Below are positions 33,299 to 44,416 of a stretch of DNA of 64,000 bases, piece by piece. A program made the position numbers and the translations under genes. Source of the DNA: Oreohelix idahoensis (Eukaryota > Mollusca > Gastropoda > Stylommatophora > Oreohelicidae); the NCBI GenBank assembly GCA_024509875.1, contig JAMPIV010008066.1, positions 242,001 to 306,000 of the forward strand, in the 5' to 3' direction. Each line of letters starts with the position of its first letter. Position 1 is the first letter of the stretch. The notes beneath the pieces are model-generated. The model saw only the letters and a list, made by a program, of their open reading frames with translations. It was not told where the DNA came from and ran no database searches.

Positions 33299-35697
33299 TG
33301 TGGTAAAGTGGGATGATATAAATATTTATAGGGAACTTAGTGTACTGACTGAGATCAGCTGTGAAGGTATCTGTATCTAATAGTGTGGTGTATTACAGAT
33401 GACCTTACTTGCTACCACATTTATACCTCAGTCAGACCTATTCTGGAATATTGTGATAACTACGTTGAATGTCTAGGGTTATGATAATGATGAAGTGTAT
33501 GCTCACAACAACCAACAGACAGATACACAATTTAATTTAATCCACAATACATTACAACACTGTGACACTCACATACATAGAACACTCTATAAGACTATCT
33601 TAAATGAGTCAAGTGTTAAAGTTTAAAAATATATATGTATTAATTCCTTCAAATATTAGATATCCTGATTCAACTACAAAGTGAACTAGGAATCACAATC
33701 AAATGTAATCACAAGTTATATGTACACAATTTATAGATAGAATCTTTGTATTGACATATATTATTATTGCAATATGTGTGTAAGTTGTGCTGTAGTACTC
33801 AGAGGTAATACTGGCTTTTCAAGCTAGGTGGTTGTGTGTCATCATGACTTCAAGTGTTTGTTTCTCGTGGACATAATATTGGGAAAGTTCACAGTTTCTT
33901 TTTATTTGAAACTAATAAATGTCCCTCTAGATTTAAGGTAAAGTCACTGTTAGAGGGGGTATACACAAGATTGAGCTGCTCTGGCCACACACTCTTAACT
34001 TCTGTGTGAGCGGCAGGAAACAGTCTCCACTGCTCGTTTGCTTCACCGTGTTCTTGAGACACCACACAGGTCGATATGTTGACTAAGGAGTCTGCTACCA
34101 GCCTCTGGATTCAGCAAAACTCAGACCAGGTGCTGCTTTTAATATGTTAGTACCACTGTCCCTGAAACAAGAAGGTTGTACCTCCTACTTCAGAACTAAT
34201 TTATAATCTATTTCCACACTGAGCACAATACATAACAAACACCGAGTTCAGCGCCGTAGGCCAACTGTTAGCTTCTCATGTAATAACATTCACCAGTATT
34301 CCTCTCCTTAATGATTACAACGCCTCTGCAATTTCAGCTGTAATTCCTTCTATACAATAAGATAGGTGTCATAGTACTATTGGCAATCCCATGCAGTTAT
34401 ACTACTCTCCGACAAGTTTTGTTCAGGTTGGAGCAATATCTAGGCTTTGCCTCATGTTTGCTACTGAACCACACACATATACAGACATAAATTATCAATT
34501 CACATTCAATTTTCATCTAAAAGATATCAAATATTTCTAGCTTACCACAATTCATGGAAATAATACACAAAATACGTTGACTGGCAATGAGTTATGGCAC
34601 AATTCCGATCTGCCTCTGTCCCAGGCTTTCATAAGAAAAATATGAGCTGGATCTCAACGCACTTGCTTCTCAGTAAGTTTATTTTAAAAATGTGGCACTG
34701 AACAGACGCTCCTAATTGACTATATCAAATGGTCTAACCAATAAGACCATGTTTACAAAAGTATTTGAAAAAAAGTACCCTTCCTACCGTTTCCCGTAAC
34801 AACCAAAAAATAGTATCTGCAATCGACTAATCATGTTTAGGCTTACATATTCTTCTAGCCAATGAAATCGGATTTAACTTGTTGGCCTATTTCCCGTAAA
34901 ATAGTGGTTTCAAAACATGCCACTGAGCAATTATGATTTGGTGCTGTCAGACAACCTCACTATTTTATTTTGGCTATAATTTGTTAATTCCTAGACTATT
35001 TGCGTAACACTTAACATATTCTTTGTCAGCAAGTCCTAAGGAACCCAAATATATAAATTTAATGGAGCTAAGTGGCTGCGTTCAAAATATGTATTTTCTT
35101 CTACCTCCTGTTCACTTCGATACGATGGGGTGTCATCTGTACTGTCAGGATTTCAGACGTAAAACAGTATAATGTCATGTTTCCTAATAAGCATTAAACA
35201 TGTTTTTTAAAACCTAACCGTGTTTTGGTAGTGTTTTTTATCACTGTCTATTTGAAAAAAAACTTAGTGCTTCATGCCTTTCGCGTTGGGGTGGCATTAA
35301 TTGTATATCGCGAGACGGCGTGTTAGTATTGAATGCGTTCCTCCTTCTCTCTCTCTCTCTTCTAAGCTCGTCTGTCTTTTCATTACGCAGTGTATAAAAT
35401 GAAATTAATGCTAGTATTAATCTAGGTCATTAAGCAGTGTGCGTATCTCAAGGTTTTCTAAGAAACACAGTACCGGTTTTTTTTTTTTTTTTTGAAACGC
35501 TTGTATGCTGCTGTAGGCTTTACTAGTAAACGTGAAAGCGTTACACTATGCAGACGAAGTAGAAAAAGGGGGATTTTTGTAAGCCATTGTGACAGCACTG
35601 GTCTTTTACTATTCTTCTTTCCTTTTATTGAATTAATTCGTTAGGCTTTACCTTTACTTTTTAATTTAGATATGTGGATTTAGAATGTTTCACGACA
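33299..35697 (-). repeat. Element A 3' LTR
   Basis: On the minus strand runs TGTCGTGAAACATTCTAAAT ... CCCACTTTACCACA (TG...CA ends), 2399 bp. Confidence 0.95.
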
Positions 35698-35711
35698 AAT
35701 TCTCCCCACTT
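35698..35711 (-). promoter_or_regulatory. Element A polypurine tract
   Basis: Minus-strand AAGTGGGGAGAATT lies directly before the TG of the 3' LTR, the expected place for the plus-strand DNA primer. Confidence 0.75.
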
Positions 35712-36520
35712 AAAACAGACGTTATATGTCAGTCTATAATTCTATATACACATAGAGAAATTTAATATTATTCCTGGTGATTTCTTTGATTTTCATCGCA
35801 CGGATGGCGGCTTAGAAAATCTGCATCAACGTTTCTCTGATTTTATTTTGATCATGGATTAATGCAGGTGGGTCAATTCAAAGTAAGCACTTCTGACGAA
35901 GATTGCATCAGACCTCTGCAATCCAAGAATCCATTTCAGTTATATTACTGAACAGCGGCAAGTGTTACTGCTTGTCTTAATGCTGCTAAGCAATCAATAT
36001 TCACCCTTTCTCTTCTCTGAGTCTGCTCAACGACATGTCCCGAGAATATTAGATGTTCCTCAATTTGTACGTTATGAGGAGTTGATCTATATGGTGATAT
36101 CTGAGTTGTGGAGTGGATCCAATAATTTCCTGATCAGCCTTAATAAACACTCGGACTATCCTCAATTCAAAAAAGCAACAATGGAGACACTCTGCTCCTC
36201 CGAAATGTTCACAGCCAACAATTGGTCTGATCTCAGGCGTGATTGAATGTGGAAACACCCTTCTAATAATATATTTATAATGTTCTATAATGTGCCACTC
36301 AAATGGAGGCCATATTCACCAACTATAGTTCCGCCTACCGACAATCTGGTGAATTAAGATAATATGTGGGGAAATGAGTTTCTGCATCAGAAATCAATTC
36401 GCCCTTAGCATTGCTATAAGATGTGTGGGTTATCTCCATCCAGGGTCCGAACAATACTTTCCCTTGGACGGTGTAGGGTCGGGTGACTACCAATGTCACC
36501 AGTGCCCTTTTAATGCTAAG
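35712..36520. other. Element A 3' internal region, no recognised gene
   Basis: Lies between the tail ORF and the polypurine tract. A 94-codon plus frame (35962-36246) opposes the element's direction. Neither strand shows a known domain. It could be 3' UTR or remains of a 3' gene. Confidence 0.4.
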
Positions 36521-36931
36521 TTAATAGCCATAGTGTGAAGCGCTGTGAGCATTTTCCGAATTGCTCACTCGTCCACTGCCCACTGTTCTTATGTTAACAA
36601 TTTGTTTCGGTTTTAACTTAGGCGGATCATCTTCAATGTCAATGTCAGCCAGCTCCCTAAATGCGGCTTCAAACTGTTCCTGGGTTGACTGGTCTGAGTT
36701 TCTATTTTCTCTGGATGCCCTTCTCAGAGTTGCGAATCTAATTATTTTTGGTGAACACTGTTGGGGGGAAGGTGGATACCTATCCTCTATGTCAACCTTA
36801 TTATTTTTATTTTCCTTGTTATTGTTAGGCCCATATGTTTCAGAATGCTTGGCTGGCATCTGATTATGATTTTTCCCAACTTGGGGACTGTACCTTGCTA
36901 CATTTTTCACAGGCCCCCACAAATTGTGCAA
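36521..36931 (-). CDS. Element A tail ORF, unrecognised
   Basis: A 136-codon frame that overlaps the end of the Gag-protease ORF in a different frame. It is Asn/Lys-rich at the start (GPNNNKENKNNKVD), then acidic and proline-containing (DIDIEDDPPKLKPKQ). No zinc finger, catalytic motif or membrane segment is seen. It could be the C-terminal tail of the original polyprotein brought next to the integrase start by the internal deletion, or non-coding. I do not assign a function. Confidence 0.4.
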   Translation of the reverse strand: MHNLWGPVKNVARYSPQVGKNHNQMPAKHSETYGPNNNKENKNNKVDIEDRYPPSPQQCSPKIIRFATLRRASRENRNSDQSTQEQFEAAFRELADIDIEDDPPKLKPKQIVNIRTVGSGRVSNSENAHSASHYGY

Positions 36932-38858
36932 TATCAGCAGCTACTTGGGGCCAGTAGAATTTTTCCGATGTCCTTTGACGGGTGGTCCCATTTCTCTGGT
37001 GTCCACCGTCTGGTACAACATGAGCTTGTGCCATCACTTTTTCCCTGTAGGGGGTTGGCAATACCAATTGTCCCTGTTCTTTGGATCCTGCTCTAGCTTT
37101 CCTGAAGAGCAGACCTTCCTTCAAATAAAATTGTCCTTTCTTAGGGTGTGCATGGCTTGTTGGCAATTTACCAAAGCAAGGTTTTAATGTTTTATCTTTT
37201 TCCTGGGCCTTTCTCATCTGCTTATGAGAATAAACTAGTGGTGGTTCCTCCTCCGTTCTACTAGGGGTCGACCTGACCTGAAGCGTGGCCATTACCACAG
37301 GTTTTACAGGGCTTCCTAGAAAAACATATTTGCTTCCTAACACCAGCGGGTAATTAGGGTCGTCACACACGGCTGCTCTAATCACTCCTTCCACGTACCT
37401 TGTCTCTACATTGATCTCGGCTACGGGAAGTGTCATGGTGGATATTCCCTTTACGGCCCCTTGTATCTCCACTTTCTCTGTGGTATACTGTTCAGGGTGC
37501 ACTAGGGTTGCACTCACAACTGAGTCATATTCTAAACCTGAATCGTAAAGGCACCTAACCTTGGCACCATTACATGTCACTTCTTCACAGATGGGGGGAT
37601 GTTGAAGATTTATATGATTCTCTGTCAGTTTCTTCTTCCCCTTGTCCACTGTTATCATGCATGCCGCGTGATATGGAGGAACTTTCCTACCACATTCACT
37701 AGTATTATGATTATGCATCCTGCATATTTGACAATATTTTCCTTCCTGTCTGAAGGGTTTCCTGTTATCATATTTCCTTTCATTGAATTGTGGGGTTTTA
37801 TTTTTATAGTCATTTCGTGGCCTATCAAACTGATGCTTACCTTTGTTTTGATCTCTATGATCAAATTCATTAAAGTTTTGTGGTGCCTGATAATTGTCTA
37901 CCTGCCTCTTCTTATTACCTGTTACCTCTGCCTGAGCTGCTTGATACCTTTCAGCGACATTTAGTAACTCACCCAGTCTCTCTGCACCTTGTTCCATGAG
38001 AAACTTTCTCAGGTCTGGAGCCATGGACTCTCTTAATTGTTCTATAAGGATCATTTCCTTAAGATCTTGGGTTTTCCCCAGAGAAGTCCATTTCTCCAAG
38101 TATGTCTCTAACCGTGCAGAGAACTGGTGATAGGTTTCACCTGACAGTAGTTTAGCATTCCTAAATTTTTTTCTATAAAATTCACCATTCTTTTCATATC
38201 TTAACAAAAGAGCCTGCTTTAGCATGTCATAATTTTCTTGATCAGCTCTGCTCATTTTGGCGAAAACTTCATAAGCCGTACCACGAAGCCCTTGTGATAA
38301 CTTTAAGCTCCACCTTTCTCTCTCTAACCCATACGTGGTAGCTAATAGTTCATATCTATTTAGATAGCTCTCGATATCATCTTCTTTCTCAACAAAATGA
38401 TCTAAATGAAAGTTCATAGCTGAGGTTGAGGCTCCCTGACTAGCAGTGGCATCAGAGGTAAAGGGACTGGCACCATTTTCAGGAGCATGGCCTTGAAACT
38501 CAAACTCCCTTAGTCGTAACTCATGTTCCCTTTGTAATCTCTTCTCCTCTTTTTCTGCTTCCCTTTCTGCAGCCTGTCTTCTTTCCTCTGCTTCCCTTTC
38601 TGCCTTTTTTTCTTCTAATTGGAGCCTTTTAATCTCCCTATCTGCCTCCAATGCCTTAGCCTCAGCCTCAATCTGCAGCCTCTTAATTTCTTTTTCAGCC
38701 TCTAACATTCTTTCAGCTTCTTTTTCTAATCTTTTTTCTTCGCGTTCAATAAATTTGTCACATTCAGTAGTGACATAAGCAATCATAACTTGCCCGTCCA
38801 TTCCTAACTCTTTCGCAGTCTGCACAGCAGCAGATCGAAATTTTGCCAAGTCGGCCAT
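36864..38858 (-). CDS. gag-pro: Element A Gag-protease with truncated integrase
   Basis: A 664-codon open frame starting MADLAKFRSAAVQ. Residues about 30-125 form a highly charged E/K/R coiled coil. Residues about 145-330 are the retrotransposon Gag region (DDIESYLNRYELLATTYGL, YHQFSARLETYLEKWTSLG). A CCHC zinc knuckle (CQICRMHNHNTSEC) is near residue 375, and an aspartic protease active site YDSGLEYDSVV near 435. The last 50 residues are the start of an integrase HHCC zinc finger (AHVVPDGGH ... CEKCSKV), after which the frame stops. The protein packages and matures retroelement RNA in intact relatives. The order Gag-PR-IN without RT between matches element C. The integrase core, RT and RNase H are missing, consistent with an internal deletion. 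Confidence 0.93.
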   Translation of the reverse strand: MADLAKFRSAAVQTAKELGMDGQVMIAYVTTECDKFIEREEKRLEKEAERMLEAEKEIKRLQIEAEAKALEADREIKRLQLEEKKAEREAEERRQAAEREAEKEEKRLQREHELRLREFEFQGHAPENGASPFTSDATASQGASTSAMNFHLDHFVEKEDDIESYLNRYELLATTYGLERERWSLKLSQGLRGTAYEVFAKMSRADQENYDMLKQALLLRYEKNGEFYRKKFRNAKLLSGETYHQFSARLETYLEKWTSLGKTQDLKEMILIEQLRESMAPDLRKFLMEQGAERLGELLNVAERYQAAQAEVTGNKKRQVDNYQAPQNFNEFDHRDQNKGKHQFDRPRNDYKNKTPQFNERKYDNRKPFRQEGKYCQICRMHNHNTSECGRKVPPYHAACMITVDKGKKKLTENHINLQHPPICEEVTCNGAKVRCLYDSGLEYDSVVSATLVHPEQYTTEKVEIQGAVKGISTMTLPVAEINVETRYVEGVIRAAVCDDPNYPLVLGSKYVFLGSPVKPVVMATLQVRSTPSRTEEEPPLVYSHKQMRKAQEKDKTLKPCFGKLPTSHAHPKKGQFYLKEGLLFRKARAGSKEQGQLVLPTPYREKVMAQAHVVPDGGHQRNGTTRQRTSEKFYWPQVAADIAQFVGACEKCSKVQSPSWEKS

Positions 38859-39038
38859 TTTCTACCAGGCAAATGTATACACTATTTAACCAAACAATTT
38901 TATCTATAAATAATTATCTAAGGACAACCACAGGCACTGAGAGCTCAACCTTATTTTTCCACCCAAGAATACCTTTTTAATTTTTATAATTTCCCGCAGT
39001 GAATTACTCCCAATATATATGCTAGGGGAAGGTTCAAA

Positions 39039-39058
39039 ATCCCGGGAGCGAGACCCCA
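39039..39058 (-). promoter_or_regulatory. Element A primer binding site
   Basis: On the minus strand TGGGGTCTCGCTCCCGGGAT starts 5 nt after the 5' LTR's terminal CA. It resembles the tRNA-Pro-type site of element C (60946) with two extra bases. The TGG start pairs with a tRNA CCA end. Confidence 0.75.
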
Positions 39059-39063
39059 ATATA

Positions 39064-41470
39064 TGTGGTAAAGTGGGATGATATAAATATTTATAGGGGA
39101 CTTAGTGTACTGACTGAGATCAGCTGTGAAGGTATCTGTATCTAATAGTGTGGTGTATTACAGATGACCTTACTTGCTACCACATTTATACCTCAGTCAG
39201 ACCTATTCTGGAATATTGTGATGACTACGTTGAATGTCTAGGGTTATGATAATGATGAAGTGTATGTTCACAACAACCAACAGACAGATACACAATTTAA
39301 TTTAATCCACAATACTTTACAACACTGTGACACTCACATACATAGAACACTCTATAAGACTATCTTAAATGAGTCAAGTGTTAAAGTTTAAAAATATATA
39401 TGTATTAATTCCTTCAAATATTAGATATCCTGATTCAACTACAAAGTGAACCAGGAATCACAATCAAATGTAATCACAAGTTATATGTACACAATTTATA
39501 GATAGAATCTTTGTATTGACATATATTATTATTGCAATATGTGTGTAAGTTGTGCTGTAGTACTCTGAGGTAATACTGGCTTTTCAAGCTAGGTGGTTGT
39601 GTGTCATCATGACTTCAAGTGTTTGTTTCTCGTGGACATAATATTGGGAAAGTTCACAGTTTCTTTTTATTTGAAACTAATAAATGTCCCTCTAGATTTA
39701 AGGTAAAGTCACTGTTAGAGGGGGTATACACAAGATTGAGCTGCTCTGGCCACAGAATCTTAACTTCTGTGTGGGCGGCAGGAAACAGTCTCCACTGCTC
39801 GCTTGCTTCACCGTGTTCTTGAGACACCACACAGGTCGATATATTGACTAAGGAGTCTGCTACCAGCCTCTGGATTCAGCAAAACTCAGACCAGGTGCTG
39901 CTTTTAATATGTTAGTACCACTGTCCCTGAAACAAGAAGGTTGTACCTCCTACTTCAGAACTAATTTATAATCTATTTCCACACTGAGCACAATACATAA
40001 CAAACACCGAGTTCAGCGCCGTAGGCCAACTGTTAGCTTCTCATGTAATAACATTCACCAGTATTCCTCTCCTTAATGATTACAACGCCTCTGCAATTTC
40101 AGCTGTAATTCCTTCTATACAATAAGATAGGTGTCATAGTACTATTGGCAATCCCATGCAGTTATACTACTCTCCGACAAGTTTTGTTCAGGTTGGAGCA
40201 ATATCTAGGCTTTGCCTCATGTTTGCTACTGAACCACACACATATACAGACATAAATTATCAATTCACATTCAATTTTCATCTAAAAGATACCAAATATT
40301 TCTAGCTTACCACAATTCATGGAAATAATACACAAAGTACGTTGACTGGCAATGAGTTATGGCACAATTCCGATCTGCCTCTGTCCCAGGCTTTCATAAG
40401 AAAAATATGAGCTGGATCTCAACGCACTTGCTTCTCAGTAAGTTTATTTTAAAATGTGGCACAGAACAGACGCTCCTAATTGACTATATCAAATAGTCTA
40501 ACCAATAAGACCATGTTTACAAAAGTATTTGAAAAAAAGTACCCTTCCTACCGTTTCCCGTAACAACCAAAAATAGTATCTGCAATCGACTAATCATGTT
40601 TAGGCTTACATATTCTTCTAGCCAATGAAATCGGATTTAACTTGTTGGCCTATTTCCCGTAAAATAGTGGTTTCAAAACATGCCACTGAGCAATTATGAT
40701 TTGGTGCTGTCAGACAACCTCACTATTTTATTTTGGCTATAATTTGTTAATTCCTAGACTATTTGCGTAACACTTAACATATTCTTTGTCAGCAAGTCCT
40801 AAGGAACCCAAATATATAAATTTAATGGAGCTAAGTAGCTGCGTTCAAAATATGTATTTTCTTCTACCTCCTGTTCACTTCGATACGATGGGGTGTCATC
40901 TGTACTGTCAGGATTTCAGACGTAAAACAGTATAATGTCATGTTTCCTAATAAGCATTAAACATGTTTTTTAAAACCTAACCGTGTATTGGTAGTGTTTT
41001 TTATCACTGTCTATTTGAAAAAAACTTAGTGCTTCATGCCTTTCGCGTTGGGGGTGGCATTAATTGTATATCGCGAGACGGCGTGTTAGTATTGAATGCG
41101 TTCCTCCTTCTCTCTCTCTCTCTCTCTTCTAAGCTCGTCTGTTTTTTCTTACGCAGTGTATAAAATGAAATTAATGCTAGTATTAATCTAGATCATTAAG
41201 CAGTGTGCGTATCTCAAGGTTTTCTAAGAAACACAGTACCGGTTTAATTTTTTTTTTTTTTTTTGAAACGCTTGTATGTTGCTGTAGGCTTTACTCTAGT
41301 AAACGTGAAAGCGTTACACTATGCAGACGAAGTAGAAAAAGGGGGATTTTTGTAAGCCATTGTGACAGCACTGGTCTTTTACCATTCTTCTTTCCTTTTA
41401 TTGAATTAATTCGTTAGGCTTTACCTTTACTTTTTAATTTAGATATGTGGATTTAGAATGTTTCACGACA
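39064..41470 (-). repeat. Element A 5' LTR
   Basis: 2407 bp, TG...CA ends on the minus strand, about 99% identical to the 33299-35697 LTR by visual comparison. It includes a short (CT)n tract on the plus strand near 41110 and poly(T) near 41248. Confidence 0.95.
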
Positions 41471-41604
41471 AATGTGGAAGTCTGAAGGCGAACGAGGAAG
41501 AAGAAGAACTCTTGAAACTGAGATATTTTAACAGTAATATACTTACATTAGTTGCATTAACAAAATGTTCCTCAAATTAAATATAAAATGTTAGTTTTAA
41601 CTTG

Positions 41605-43790
41605 TTACTTTTGAAAAATGTCACTTGTCAGAGACTCGGCATCCATGTCGACAACTTCTCCTTCGTCAAGATCATATGCATGAATTGACAACGTGGAATC
41701 TTGATTGTGAAGTTCCAAAATCTTTGCATATCTCTGTCGACAACGTCCTTGACGCACATCTTCAACCACGCTTTTACTAGGATTAAACTTATGACAAACT
41801 CCATCTTTGGCAACTGCTTGCTTGGCTAGTATTCGATTGGAAACTGTTTCACACAAAAGCTTGTTGGTTTGTTTAGTTTAACTAAGTTAACCTTCGAAAA
41901 CAATCTTGCGACGCATGCTGAGAAGTGAAGTAGTGCCATAAGCGTGCACATGAGGTCAGCCAAAACATCAAATTTCTTCTGGTTATTAGCATCTGTTACT
42001 TGTTGCAGTCCCAGCCAGAATGCGGGCGGATCCTCATCCACTAGATGTCCAAGATCTTTTCGGTACGATGCCAGTCGCCTAGGTGCGGCTCGCGCCATTG
42101 ATCAGACAGACGATCAAGGCTCTCTTCTGACACAACTGTTGGGAACTGCGCTGCTAATGGAATGACAGAAGGTTTGTTGATATCGAGAGCTTGCTTTGGA
42201 TCCAACAGCTGCATTTGCGCCAGAACACTGTTTTGTTTAAGTGGGAACCTGCGTCGTATTTGAGTACAAAGTTCAATCAGGTATGCCAATGCATCCTTGC
42301 GAAACTGGACTTCTTTATCTCGTAACGGTTGTCGCATTAACTGCGCTTCACATCGTCCACCCAGCTCAATGTAATTCAGTTTCTTGTGCACCTGTACATC
42401 AGAAGGATCAATGTCGGCAAGAGTGCGATGCTCATGCTGCAATACTTCCTGCCTAATAAACATACTGAGAAGAAAACGATACTCTCTTATTACACTCGTG
42501 TACACTGTTTGAAGACGGAAGTTCTCGGACTGGAATTCCATGTTCATGACGTTAACTTTACCCAGTATGTAGCCGACAAATAGAAGCATGTGCTTCGTAC
42601 CAACAGTGCTCATCGTCTGCAGGATTTGCCCCGCACCGTCGACGTTGTCCACTGAAGCTTCGGATTGGAAATACAAGTGCAGAGCATCCCAATGCTCAAG
42701 GATCCTCTCAATGACTGCTTCACGGGACAGCCAGCGTGTTTCACACAGCTTCAACACTTTATGTTTCTGGGCCTGAACTACATCTTGTATTAACTGGAAC
42801 TGGTGATTTCTTTTACTACTGCGCGAAAAATAGAAGCAGACATTCTTTATGAAAATTTCAAGCCAAGATGGTTGGTGGTTGCTGGCAGCATTTGCACAAA
42901 GTGCAAATGAATGACAAACACAGCCGATAACAAAGACATGTAGAATCTCTTTCTTCAGCTGTGCCTGTAAACCACTTGCAGTCCCCATCATAGTGGCACA
43001 GTTGTCTGCAGCAAAACCAATGACGTTACTAAGCGGGATTTCTTACGTGCTCAACAATTTCTTAACAGCTGTAAACATGCCAAGACCAGTCCCACCCTCC
43101 ACCTCAATGAGGTCTAACAGTGAATCAACTACTTTTTTTGTTTTTGTGTCACAGAATCGCACAACGACTGCCAACATCTGGTTCGTAGAAATATCAGTAC
43201 TCTCATCAACGAGTATAGAAAATTTCTGATTTCTGCAAATGTTTATAACTTCAAGCCGCTCAAAATGAGCAATGCCGCACTGCATCACACAGGCAGCCTT
43301 GGTGCGCTTCAGTGACATTTTTTGAGCAATTGTGCTGTCTGGAAATATCTGCTTGCAACATTCAATCAAATGATCAGCTTGCGAAAACGGAGTATTATGT
43401 TCTGCCATGAAAGTCGACAACACTATCTCCGCTTTAGCAATTTTGTCTTGGAGACAGGGCTCTTCTGGTTTGATGAAAAACTTGTTAATGTTCAGAGTTT
43501 TGCTTTTGGCTTCGAAGTTTTTCTTGTGCTTCTGTGTGCTTTTATGTGTCAATAAAGCTGTTTTGTTGTTGGCATTAGTTAATGTACAGGAACAGACCGT
43601 ACAAATCGCAGCATAGCGATTACCAGAGTCCGGCTTTATCCAATCTTTCGGTTCGCTGTCTGTTAGCCATTCCGCACAAAAAAGCCTGCTGATACCATGG
43701 CTTCACTTTTTTACGCGGTGGTGTGTGTGTCGTCATGCTACCACAACTACCTAGCGTACCTTCATCATCGCTCATTTTATAATCTTATAA
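41605..43790 (-). pseudogene. hAT transposase pseudogene with BED zinc finger
   Basis: Cut-and-paste transposase of the hAT superfamily, read 43790 to 41605. In order: a start at about 43776 (MSDDEGTLG), a C2H2/BED-type finger (AAICTVCSCTL ... LLTHKSTQKHKK), a linker, then the RNase-H-like core with ILVDESTDIS (first acidic site) and FAADNCATMMG (second acidic site), an insertion domain, and the C-terminal hATC dimerisation motif (FWLGLQQV ... FSKVNLVK). The 43552-43043 and 42991-42041 pieces are in one frame separated by a single TAA (43043-43045). There are frame changes near 42050-42100, near 41870 and in the BED region, so it is inactive. It resembles vertebrate SCAND3/ZBED-like domesticated hAT proteins in layout. 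The element's own ends and 8-bp duplication are intact (32920, 44408). Confidence 0.9.
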
Positions 43791-44046
43791 TAAAAAATAA
43801 AAAAAAAAATATGCTGTTTATCTGCTTAAGTCTAAAATGTAAAAAGATGACTTTATAACACATCGCAAAAATGACTGAGTATTGCAGATGACAGCCATTA
43901 ACAGAATAACAGGAAATAGATAACTGATGTCAACGAGTAAAAAAACGTCATTGATGTGGTTTAAAAAAAAAAAGAATTAAATTTAAGTGGAATAAAAAAT
44001 ATATAGCACATAATGTTTTACACTTAATTATAATATACATATAATG

Positions 44047-44244
44047 CAGAGGTTTTCAAACTTTTTTGGTCCGCGGCTCCCTTGACCTGTACATAAATCA
44101 CCGCGGCTCCTCTCTATACTATATATTATATATAAGCAATTGTACCCAAAAAAATATTAATGACTTTTCCCAAGCCACCGCGACGCCCTTAGCCGAGGGC
44201 CGCGACGCCCCTGGGAGCCGCGACGCACAGTTTGAAAACCTCTG
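44047..44244. mobile_element. hAT-like MITE inside the hAT element
   Basis: 198 bp. Starts CAGAGGTTTTCAAACTTTTT and ends CACAGTTTGAAAACCTCTG, inverted termini of about 17 bp, with GC-rich subterminal CCGCGGCTCC / GGGAGCCGCG. No clear 8-bp target duplication could be read. The CAG ends suggest hAT. Confidence 0.8.
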
Positions 44245-44416
44245 AAATTATAATGTATAATGCTCTGTGCACAGAATATACATACGTTGTAAATGTCAAT
44301 TGTCAAATATACCCAGATTAATGCAGATTTTGAAAAAAATTACCCAGATACCCAGACGGAAGCCCAAAAACCCAGTCTAGTAAGAAATACCCAGCTATGG
44401 CATCACTGTTCGTAAC

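Larger units (their letters stand above)
33299..41470 (-). mobile_element. Ty3/gypsy LTR retrotransposon, element A (internally deleted)
   Basis: An 8172-bp element on the minus strand with two LTRs (33299-35697 and 39064-41470) that differ at roughly 1% of positions by eye, and a perfect 5-bp target duplication AATGT (33294-33298 and 41471-41475). It is inserted in a hAT transposon. The internal part encodes Gag, protease and only the start of an integrase, then an unrelated tail. RT and RNase H are absent, so the copy is defective and would need help in trans. Near-identical LTRs mean the insertion is recent compared with the solo LTRs. Confidence 0.96.
32920..44408 (-). mobile_element. hAT DNA transposon, interrupted by element A
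   Basis: Ends CAGCGTTGCCACTCAAG (left) and ...CTATGGCATCACTG (right) are imperfect inverted repeats with shared internal CCCAGAT/ACCCAG motifs. They are flanked by a perfect 8-bp target duplication TTCGTAAC (32912-32919 and 44409-44416). Removing the 8.2-kb gypsy insertion (33299-41470) leaves about 3.3 kb, a normal size for an autonomous hAT. The minus strand carries a BED-finger and hAT transposase pseudogene (41605-43790). A small MITE (44047-44244) lies near the 5' end. Confidence 0.93.

Noticed and set aside
37599..37964. Hydrophobic plus frame (also the similar 62056-62346 minus frame)
   Set aside because: Antisense shadow of the Gag region in elements A and C; both copies show it because the Gag sequences are homologous.
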